From assembly GCA_965372385.1 (NCBI GenBank), contig CBDVCD010000227.1, positions 1-5,959 on the forward strand: a stretch of DNA of 5,959 nucleotides. Reading direction: 5' to 3'. The first letter of the stretch is position 1. Each line of letters opens with the position of its first letter. The position numbers and the translations under genes were made by a program. This DNA comes from JASJBU01 sp965372385. GTDB lineage: Bacteria > Pseudomonadota > Gammaproteobacteria > Chromatiales > Chromatiaceae. This document shows positions 1 through 4,507 of this stretch, in pieces. The notes below the pieces were generated by a model that saw nothing but the letters and a program-made list of their open reading frames with translations, had not been told where the DNA came from and did not search any database.

Positions 1-494
1 CAGATATCGGCGGCGATATGCAGGCCTTTTTCGACAATCTCCCGTGCATTTAGCTCGGTGTTGTCGAGCAGGGCACGGGCGGCCGACTGGGCGAATGAGC
101 CACCCGAGCCTATCGCCATCAGGCTGTGTTCCGGTTCGATCACATCGCCGGTGCCGGAAATGATCAGCGAGGCCGTGGCGTCCGCCACGCAGAGCAGCGC
201 CTCCAGGCGACGCAGGGCCCGGTCGGTGCGCCAGTCCTTGGCCATCTCCACCGCTGCCCGGGTCAGCTGGCCGTGGTGCTTCTCCAGCTTGCCTTCGAAG
301 CGTTCGAAGAGGGTGAAGGCATCGGCGGTGGCGCCGGCAAACCCGGCGATCACGTTCCCTTTGTAGAGGGTGCGGACCTTGCGCGCGTTGCCCTTCATCA
401 CCGTATTGCCCAGTGAGACCTGGCCATCGCCGCCGATCACGACCTTGCCGTTGCGACGCACCGAAAGAATGGTTGTTCCTCTGAATTGTTCCAC
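1..494 (-). CDS. hslV: HslV, proteolytic subunit of the HslUV ATP-dependent protease (3' part cut by window edge)
   Basis: HslV forms the double-hexamer peptidase core that degrades proteins unfolded by the HslU ATPase in the cytoplasm. The visible 164 codons read V(M)EQFRG-TTILSVRRNGKVVIGGDGQ, then LGNTVMKGNARKVR, GFAGATADAFTLFERFE, KDWRTDR and IGSGGSFAQSAARALLDNTEL, which match the family along their whole length. The catalytic nucleophile is expected to be Thr7, exposed by cleavage after Gly6; a five- or six-residue propeptide of this type is seen in many proteobacteria, whereas E. coli HslV begins almost directly with the Thr. The start is GTG (494-492); this is where family homology begins, and only a weak CAGG lies upstream. 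The usual length is about 175-180 residues, so only some 10-15 codons are missing. hslU would be expected beyond the left edge, which cannot be seen. Confidence 0.96.
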   Translation of the reverse strand, partial: MEQFRGTTILSVRRNGKVVIGGDGQVSLGNTVMKGNARKVRTLYKGNVIAGFAGATADAFTLFERFEGKLEKHHGQLTRAAVEMAKDWRTDRALRRLEALLCVADATASLIISGTGDVIEPEHSLMAIGSGGSFAQSAARALLDNTELNAREIVEKGLHIAADI

Positions 495-516
495 ACAAAA
501 CCTGAGTTGTTATTCC

Positions 517-556
517 AAAATGGTCAATTGTACCTGACAGAGGGGCAAGGTGAAAA
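517..556 (-). promoter_or_regulatory. Candidate hslV promoter (sigma70-like, with overlapping sigma32-like reading)
   Basis: Upstream of hslV on the minus strand, TTTTCA (556-551) and TACAAT (532-527) are separated by 18 bases, giving a plausible sigma70 promoter with a leader of roughly 25 bases. The same stretch contains TTCACCTTGCCC and, further down, GACCATTT (525-518). These loosely resemble the heat-shock sigma32 elements, but with a spacer of about 17 bases, slightly longer than the usual 11-16. Heat-shock control of hslVU is known in E. coli; here it is only suggested. The rest of the 204-base gap between DUF484 and hslV shows no gene and no convincing terminator. Confidence 0.35.
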
Positions 557-698
557 AGTAAGTGAAGTCTACGCGAATGGCTTCATTGCGGATCCAAGAA
601 TGGGCTGGTCTTTCTGGTGATAGATCTAACCGCCTGATTCGATATTTCGATACGGTCGGTGAAACAGATCGCTGTCCATCGAATTGGCACGAAACCCG

Positions 699-1394
699 TT
701 AGATCCCGGGTAGCGATACCGCCTGCAGGGTCCGGCTGATGATCTGCCCCAACCGGGTGAGGAACTCGGTGCCGTGGTGGGAAACAAACCGGTTTGGATC
801 ATGGCTGCCGATGGCCAGCAGACCGAGCACCCCCTCGCTCTTCAGGGGGATCAGCGCGGCCGAGGCGATCTCATCCCCTTCAGCGCCGAATATGTAATCG
901 ATCTGCTGCTGCGCCAGAGGACCGCAGATCGGCTTGTTGTGGTTGAAGAACTCTTCGAAAGTGGCGCTGTGATCCGGTAGCTCCTCATCCAGATGATTCT
1001 TCAACTGGGTGGAGGAGAATAGCCGCAGCTCAACCGCATCCGCCTGAAAGTCGTCATGCAGTTCGTCCTCCAGGGCATTCAGGACCTCGTCGAAGGTGGC
1101 GGCATCGATCAGCTCCAGGGTCAGCCGGTGCATGCGGGCCTGTAGCTCATCGTTCTTCCTGGCTACCTGTACCAGTTCATCCATGTGATGCTGGTAGCTC
1201 TTGAGCTGGTTGCGCAACATCTCCACCTGGCGCTCAATCAGTGATATCGCGCTGCCGCTTTCATGTGGGATATGGATGTCCCGCAGGATTTCCTGGTGTC
1301 TGGTGAAGAAATCGGGATATTCACTCAGGTAACGGATAACCTCCGTTTCGCGCTCGGACTGGCTGTCGTCTGATTCAGGTATTCGTTGCGTCAT
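699..1394 (-). CDS. DUF484 family protein (YigA-like, GAF-like fold)
   Basis: This 231-residue protein belongs to the DUF484 family (E. coli YigA), whose biochemical role is not established. The N-terminal part (about residues 14-45, with YLSEYPDFFTRHQEIL) is the family hallmark. Residues about 50-95 form a heptad-rich helix (SLIERQVEMLRNQLKSYQ...), likely a coiled coil. Residues about 97-225 look like a GAF-type sensor domain, ending in LIPLKSEGVLGLLAIGS and a final helix. The start at 1394 is preferred over a longer frame reaching 1466, because it begins just before homology starts, has AAGGAAG about 9 bases upstream (inside dapF), and forms an ATGA overlap with the dapF stop. The overlap implies translational coupling. 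Length is normal for the family. In relatives the next gene is usually xerC; here it is not. Confidence 0.9.
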   Translation of the reverse strand: MTQRIPESDDSQSERETEVIRYLSEYPDFFTRHQEILRDIHIPHESGSAISLIERQVEMLRNQLKSYQHHMDELVQVARKNDELQARMHRLTLELIDAATFDEVLNALEDELHDDFQADAVELRLFSSTQLKNHLDEELPDHSATFEEFFNHNKPICGPLAQQQIDYIFGAEGDEIASAALIPLKSEGVLGLLAIGSHDPNRFVSHHGTEFLTRLGQIISRTLQAVSLPGI

Positions 1395-2221
1395 AGTTCG
1401 ATGCTTCCTTCGAACACGGCCGTTGCCGGGCCGCTCATCAGAACGGAACTGTTTTCTCCCTGCCACTCTACCACAAGTTCGCCGCCAGGGAGTTGCACCT
1501 CTACCCGTTCATCGAGGATGCCCAGCAGCCGGCCTGCCACCACGGCGGCACAGGCGCCAGTACCACAGGCCAGGGTCTCCCCGGCGCCACGCTCGTAGAC
1601 CCGCAGTTTGATGGTATGGCGGTCCACCCACTGCATGAAACCGGCATTCACCCGCTGGGGGAAGTCGGGGTGATGCTCTATCAGGGGGCCAAGCCGCTCA
1701 ACCTGGGTAGTCGCCACGGACTCGACCTGGATAACCGCGTGGGGGTTGCCCATGGAGACGGCGCTGATGGTCAGGGTCTGGTCCGCCAGCTTGAGTGGAT
1801 AGGTGGCAGCCCTTGCCGCGGCGCGAAACGGGATCTGCTCTGGCTCAAGGATGGGCAAACCCATGTCGACCCTGACCTGGCCATCGGCTTCCAGGGTCAA
1901 GAGGATGGGACCCGCGGTTGTGCCTACCGGAATCGTCTGTTTGTGGCACAGGCCCTTGTCACGGACGAAGCGGGCGAAACAACGGGCGCCGTTGCCGCAC
2001 TGCTCCACCTCCGAGCCATCGGCGTTGAAGATACGGTAGTGAAAGTCGGTGTTCTCCAGCCGTGGTGGTTCGATCAGCAGGATCTGATCACAGCCGATGC
2101 CGAAGTGGCGATCGGCAATCTGGCGGTATTGTCGATCCGTGAGATCCAGCTGCTGATGAATGGCATCGATGACCACGAAGTCGTTGCCGAGGCCCTGCAT
2201 CTTGGTGAAATGGAACTTCAT
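1391..2221 (-). CDS. dapF: Diaminopimelate epimerase
   Basis: DapF converts LL- to meso-diaminopimelate, the direct precursor of lysine and the cross-linking residue of peptidoglycan, in the cytoplasm and without a cofactor. The 276-residue sequence carries FTKMQGLGNDFVVID at the N-terminus, the first catalytic cysteine in EQCGNGARC (Cys75) and the second in ACGTGACAA (Cys219). MGNPHAV (157-163) and YERGAGET (209-216) are the usual substrate-binding segments. Length is the same as the E. coli enzyme. The start at 2221 is chosen because homology begins at MKFHFTKMQG; the open frame extends 46 codons further, but that stretch is lptM read out of frame. There is no good ribosome site: the ATG overlaps the lptM stop (ATGA), so reinitiation from lptM translation is likely. 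The stop likewise overlaps the DUF484 start. Confidence 0.98.
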   Translation of the reverse strand: MKFHFTKMQGLGNDFVVIDAIHQQLDLTDRQYRQIADRHFGIGCDQILLIEPPRLENTDFHYRIFNADGSEVEQCGNGARCFARFVRDKGLCHKQTIPVGTTAGPILLTLEADGQVRVDMGLPILEPEQIPFRAAARAATYPLKLADQTLTISAVSMGNPHAVIQVESVATTQVERLGPLIEHHPDFPQRVNAGFMQWVDRHTIKLRVYERGAGETLACGTGACAAVVAGRLLGILDERVEVQLPGGELVVEWQGENSSVLMSGPATAVFEGSIEL

Positions 2222-2367
2222 GCTGCCGGTTCTGACTTCTCGGTTTCCTGCGGCTGCTCCGGCTCGGGCAGGTAGAGCGGGCCTTTCTGGCCGCAGGCGG
2301 AGATGAGATTTCCGACGCCAAAAATGGTGATAACCAGCCAGAGCAGATAACGGGGCCAACAGATCAT
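2218..2367 (-). CDS. lptM: LptM (YifL) small lipoprotein
   Basis: A 49-residue lipoprotein. LptM helps the outer-membrane LPS translocon LptD/LptE mature in E. coli. The sequence has a short charged start (MICWPRY), a hydrophobic signal segment (about residues 8-22), a lipobox ISAC with the lipidated cysteine at 25, then GQKGPLYLPEP, the family signature immediately after the cysteine. The remainder is a short acidic, Pro- and Glu-rich tail. The residue after the cysteine is Gly, not Asp, consistent with outer-membrane sorting. It lies directly upstream of dapF, as in E. coli, and its TGA overlaps the dapF ATG. The ribosome site is weak (GGA about 9 bases before ATG). The cysteine at position 3 is unusual in a signal peptide. 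Identification rests on lipobox, motif and neighbour together. Confidence 0.92.
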   Translation of the reverse strand: MICWPRYLLWLVITIFGVGNLISACGQKGPLYLPEPEQPQETEKSEPAA

Positions 2368-2397
2368 GAGGTGGTTCCGAGCAGTTGAGTTGGCGTC

Positions 2398-2426
2398 AGT
2401 ATAACCTCAGTGAGAGGCGATCCACA
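2398..2426 (-). promoter_or_regulatory. Candidate promoter for lptM-dapF-DUF484
   Basis: TATACT (2403-2398) matches the -10 consensus at five of six bases and lies about 30 bases before the lptM ATG, giving a short leader. The -35 position at a 17-base spacing (2426-2421, TGTGGA) is poor, so the promoter may be weak or activator-assisted. A small imperfect dyad CCTC-n5-GAGG (2405-2417) sits in the spacer. No other good -10 was seen between here and lptM. Confidence 0.4.
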
Positions 2427-2528
2427 GACCTGAAGCGTTACAACGAGGATGGGTTTAGGTACGCATTCCTTCCCAGGCCAGGATTGCGTCGTGGAGATTG
2501 GTTGATGGTTTCCCGCATGTCAAAATGG
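2427..2528. other. Intergenic remainder between the divergent lptM and TtcA-family genes
   Basis: The divergent intergenic space (2368-2683) holds the lptM promoter on one side and the inserted element on the other. This central 100 bases contains no open frame of note, no RNA gene that could be recognised, and no strong hairpin. Before the insertion it was the direct upstream region of the TtcA-family gene and should have held its original promoter, but no clear -35/-10 pair facing right was found. Confidence 0.5.
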
Positions 2529-2533
2529 TTAAA

Positions 2534-2551
2534 CCTAGAATCCTCAGTTGA
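2534..2551 (+). repeat. Left terminal inverted repeat of the MITE
   Basis: The 18-base sequence CCTAGAATCCTCAGTTGA is the exact reverse complement of the right end. Counting the A-A/T-T shared with the flanking duplication, the match extends to 20 bases. Its last bases (TTGA) form part of a possible -35 box reading into the element. Confidence 0.9.
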
Positions 2552-2575
2552 CCACTATTAGCCGTACCTTAACAT
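2548..2575 (+). promoter_or_regulatory. Possible promoter inside the MITE facing the TtcA-family gene
   Basis: TTGACC (2548-2553, five of six consensus bases, mostly within the left terminal repeat) and TAACAT (2570-2575, four of six) are separated by 16 bases. If used, transcription would begin near 2582 and give a leader of about 100 bases lying wholly within the element. The match is moderate and could be chance in an AT-richer stretch. Confidence 0.3.
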
Positions 2576-2661
2576 TGTGAAAATATGAACTTTATTGGCT
2601 ATTGGGATATCCACCTGTTGGGTGAACAGCGCTACACCGCGAATGGCACCCTTCACGGTGT

Positions 2662-2679
2662 TCAACTGAGGATTCTAGG
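2662..2679 (-). repeat. Right terminal inverted repeat of the MITE
   Basis: Exact reverse complement of the left end (TCAACTGAGGATTCTAGG on the plus strand). It lies within 5 bases of the start codon of the TtcA-family gene and contains the only Shine-Dalgarno-like bases available there: GAGG 12 bases, or AGG about 4 bases, before the ATG. Confidence 0.9.
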
Positions 2680-2683
2680 TTAA

Positions 2684-3418
2684 ATGAGTCACTACGCAAA
2701 GCCGCCAAAATCCCTGTTACGCAAGGTTGGCAGGGCCATCGGTGATTACACCATGATCCGCCCCGGGGATCGCATCCTGCTGGGCGTCTCCGGTGGCAAG
2801 GATTCACTTTCACTGTTGCAGATACTCAGCCACCTGCGGACCTATGCACCGGTGCGGTTCGAGCTGGGCGTGATCACGGTGGACCCGGAAGTGGAGGGTT
2901 TCGATCCCGAGCCCCTGAAGGCCTATTATGCTGCCCTGGGCCTGCCCTGGTTCTACCAGGAGCAACCGATCATGCAGGAGGCCCGCGAGCGCATGGACGG
3001 CGACTCCTTCTGCGCCTACTGTGCACGCATGAAGCGAGGCATCATGTACTCGACCTGCCGGCGTGAGGGCTACAACGTGCTGGCTCTGGCTCAGCATCTG
3101 GACGATCTGGCGGAGAGCCTGATGATGTCGATCTTTCATGCCGGGCAGTTACGCACCATGAAGGCCCACTATCTGAATGATCGCGGTGACATCCGTATCA
3201 TCCGGCCCCTGATCTACTGTAGAGAGAACCAGACCGCTGCCTTCGCCCGGGAGGCGGGGCTGCCGGTGATTCCCGACAGTTGTCCCGCCTGTTTCTCCGC
3301 GCCCACCCAGCGGGCCTATATGAAGCAACTGCTGGCGCGGGAGGAGCGACAGAACCGCCATCTGTTTGCAAACATCCTGCACGCGATGCGCCCTTTGCTG
3401 GACGAGACCCCGGAATGA
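2684..3418 (+). CDS. TtcA-family PP-loop ATPase (tRNA 2-thiocytidine biosynthesis-like)
   Basis: TtcA uses ATP and a [4Fe-4S] cluster to put sulfur on cytidine 32 of certain tRNAs. This 244-residue protein has the adenylating PP-loop SGGKDS (36-41), a CAYC pair (Cys110, Cys113), the conserved block LALAQHLDDLAESL (133-146, corresponding to GHHRDD in E. coli TtcA), IIRPLIYCRE (172-181) and a second cysteine pair SCPAC (Cys200, Cys203). The cysteines fit the cluster ligands of the family. It is clearly shorter than E. coli TtcA (311 residues), lacking N- and C-terminal extensions, and has AQHLDD instead of GHHRDD. It may therefore be a short TtcA or a paralogue with another substrate. An in-frame TAA directly precedes the ATG, which fixes the start as the earliest possible. 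The leader is provided by the inserted MITE. Confidence 0.88.
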   Translation: MSHYAKPPKSLLRKVGRAIGDYTMIRPGDRILLGVSGGKDSLSLLQILSHLRTYAPVRFELGVITVDPEVEGFDPEPLKAYYAALGLPWFYQEQPIMQEARERMDGDSFCAYCARMKRGIMYSTCRREGYNVLALAQHLDDLAESLMMSIFHAGQLRTMKAHYLNDRGDIRIIRPLIYCRENQTAAFAREAGLPVIPDSCPACFSAPTQRAYMKQLLAREERQNRHLFANILHAMRPLLDETPE

Positions 3419-3489
3419 TAGCGGCAGGCGATTGATTCTTGGTGCAAAAAACCACGATTTTTCGAGCAGTATTTTCAGCCCCTCATTTC

Positions 3490-3518
3490 TTGACAAAAAC
3501 ACTAAGGCTTTCTATACA
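3490..3518 (+). promoter_or_regulatory. Strong sigma70-type promoter for the two small genes
   Basis: A perfect -35 TTGACA (3490-3495) and a -10 TATACA (3513-3518) are separated by the optimal 17 bases, in an AT-rich stretch 32 bases before the ATG of the 69-residue gene. This is the best promoter match in the window. Expected transcription start is around 3525, giving a leader of about 25 bases with AGGAG at 3536-3540. Confidence 0.75.
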
Positions 3519-3527
3519 TTTTGTATA
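3513..3527. promoter_or_regulatory. Symmetric operator-like site overlapping the -10 box
   Basis: TATACA-TTT-TGTATA is a perfect 6-bp inverted repeat with a 3-base centre covering the -10 hexamer and the likely start point. The adjoining TGTATACA (3522-3529) is itself palindromic. The position suits a repressor that blocks RNA polymerase, but no regulator gene lies nearby and AT-rich promoters can be symmetric by chance. Confidence 0.4.
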
Positions 3528-3549
3528 CACCAATCAGGAGATGTAACCC

Positions 3550-3759
3550 ATGAACATTCGTACAACCACTGACCCCATCACCCTGCACGAGGTACCTGAT
3601 CCAGAGCACCACCCCTATCTCTATGAGGGGGACGGTATTAATGGGCTGGAAATCTATTTCGAAAGCGAGGCCACCAGACGGATCTATCTCGATATGGAGC
3701 TGGAGGACCGCAAGGTGCTCGAAGGCAACGACTCCGATGACTATGTGGCGGAAGGCTGA
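3550..3759 (+). CDS. Small acidic protein of unknown function
   Basis: A 69-residue protein that I do not recognise. It has 18 Asp/Glu against 5 Lys/Arg, no signal peptide and no membrane segment, so it is probably a soluble cytoplasmic protein. The centre (about residues 24-60: LYEGDGINGLEIYFESEATRRIYLDMELEDRKVLEG) could form a small alpha/beta unit, and the tail GNDSDDYVAEG is likely disordered. It is convincing as a gene because AGGAG stands 9 bases before the ATG, a near-consensus promoter lies directly upstream, and the following gene starts 15 bases after its stop with its own good ribosome site. It is most likely co-transcribed with that membrane-protein gene. There are no cysteines and no metal- or nucleotide-binding motif. 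Confidence 0.8.
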   Translation: MNIRTTTDPITLHEVPDPEHHPYLYEGDGINGLEIYFESEATRRIYLDMELEDRKVLEGNDSDDYVAEG

Positions 3760-3774
3760 GCCAGGAGTACCATC

Positions 3775-4284
3775 ATGATCTTACGGCGAATCTATCTGCT
3801 GTTTCCTGGCCGCCAGCATGCGGATCGGGCGGTGGCTGACCTGACCAGGATTGGCATTGACCAGCACCACATCCATACCATTGCCAAGCAAGGCGTCGAT
3901 ATTACTGGCCTGCCGAAGGCGACCGTGAGACAGCGCAACGATTTCTTGGCGCGGCTGGACCACGGGTTTTGGGATCTGAACCTGCTGCTCTTCTTCTTTG
4001 CCCTGGCCCTGTTTCTATTTGCGGTCTGGTCCGCCAGCTGGGGCTGGGCGGCGGGCCTGCTGTTGCTGATGGGAGTGACCTATCTGCTAGGCCGTCACTT
4101 TGTCCGGCATGTCCCCCACGCACACCAGACGGAGTGTCAAACCGCCCTGCGGCATGGTGAGATCCTGCTGTTGGTCGACGTCCCCCACTGGCGGCTTGCC
4201 GCGGTGGAGAGGGCCATACGTCGACAACACCCGGAGATGGAGCTTGGGGGGGTGAGCTGGACCCTGGATGCCCTGGGCATCTGA
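3775..4284 (+). CDS. Small inner-membrane protein with two transmembrane segments, unknown function
   Basis: A 169-residue protein that I cannot assign. Residues 1-65 are soluble and look like a small alpha/beta domain (MILRRIYLLFPGRQHADRAVADLTRIGI, then HIHTIAKQGVDITGLPKAT). Residues about 68-85 (LNLLLFFFALALFLFAVW) and 89-107 (WGWAAGLLLLMGVTYLLG) form a tight membrane hairpin. The C-terminal soluble domain (110-169) is His- and Arg-rich and ends HPEMELGGVSWTLDALGI. The layout of two similar-sized soluble parts around a hairpin recalls small stress-associated membrane proteins with repeated ferredoxin-like folds, but that is a loose structural resemblance. AGGAG lies 7 bases before the ATG. 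It is the second gene after the promoter at 3490, 15 bases downstream of the acidic-protein gene, so the two may act together. Confidence 0.82.
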   Translation: MILRRIYLLFPGRQHADRAVADLTRIGIDQHHIHTIAKQGVDITGLPKATVRQRNDFLARLDHGFWDLNLLLFFFALALFLFAVWSASWGWAAGLLLLMGVTYLLGRHFVRHVPHAHQTECQTALRHGEILLLVDVPHWRLAAVERAIRRQHPEMELGGVSWTLDALGI

Positions 4285-4298
4285 GCATCACCGACCCT

Positions 4299-4481
4299 TT
4301 TGTCAGATTAGCCACAGAGACACAGAGAACTCAGAGACTTCTATGTAACTCTATTATGGGATAAGTGATAACGCAGAATAGATACATTGCAAAGGATAGA
4401 ACTCCAGGTTTTTCTGCAATCACCCTGCTCCGTGTCCTCTGTGTCTCCGTGGCAAAATTCTTTAACGGTTAATCTGACAAA
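4299..4481. repeat. Long imperfect inverted repeat of the CCACAGAGACACAGAG type (MITE- or REP-like)
   Basis: The outer arms TTTGTCAGATTA (4299-4310) and TAATCTGACAAA (4470-4481) pair perfectly over 12 bases. Inside them, GCCACAGAGACACAGAG (4311-4327) pairs with 4437-4453 at 16 of 17 positions, and weaker pairing continues inward, 22 of 26 in total. The right side carries 16 extra bases (4454-4469) between the two blocks, so the repeat is bipartite and asymmetric. The 90-odd bases in the middle are AT-richer with no open frame. No target duplication was found. Sequences of the form CCACRGAGRCACRGAG recur as intergenic repeats in many bacterial genomes. It fills the space between two convergent genes and could act as a two-way transcription stop through its hairpin, though no clear T-run follows. 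Confidence 0.75.
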
Positions 4482-4507
4482 GTAGACTTAATACCACTCG
4501 GTTATTC

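Larger units (their letters stand above)
2534..2679. mobile_element. 146-bp MITE with IS1380/ISEcp1-like ends, flanked by TTAAA target duplications
   Basis: The two ends are perfect 18-bp inverted repeats beginning CCTAGAATCC (2534-2551 and 2662-2679). Immediately outside each is the same 5-bp word TTAAA (2529-2533 and 2680-2684), the signature of transposition. At 146 bp there is no room for a transposase, so it is a non-autonomous miniature element. From memory of family ends, the outermost bases resemble those of ISEcp1 (IS1380 family, left end CCTAGATTCTACGT), which also makes 5-bp duplications; this assignment is an inference. The right-hand duplication ends with the A of the ATG of the next gene. 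The perfect repeats and intact duplication suggest a fairly recent insertion. Confidence 0.85.

Noticed and set aside
58..416. Open frames on the plus strand at the left edge
   Set aside because: They are antisense to hslV, whose family match is unambiguous along the whole stretch.
650..690. Inverted repeat around TCGAT...ATCGA downstream of DUF484 as a terminator
   Set aside because: Only five bases pair cleanly and no T-run follows on the minus strand.
1395..1466. N-terminal extension of the DUF484 protein by 24 codons
   Set aside because: It overlaps the end of dapF; the start at 1394 has a good ribosome site and an ATGA overlap.
1493..2275. A 260-codon open frame on the plus strand
   Set aside because: It lies opposite dapF, which has clear family motifs and both catalytic cysteines; the plus-strand translation has no recognisable features and is a GC-driven shadow.
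2222..2359. N-terminal extension of dapF by 46 codons
   Set aside because: The extra residues are lptM read in another frame; DapF homology begins at the ATG at 2221.
3430..3470. Possible terminator after the TtcA-family gene (TGGT...ACCA followed by a T-run)
   Set aside because: The stem is only four base pairs and A/T-rich, too weak to call.
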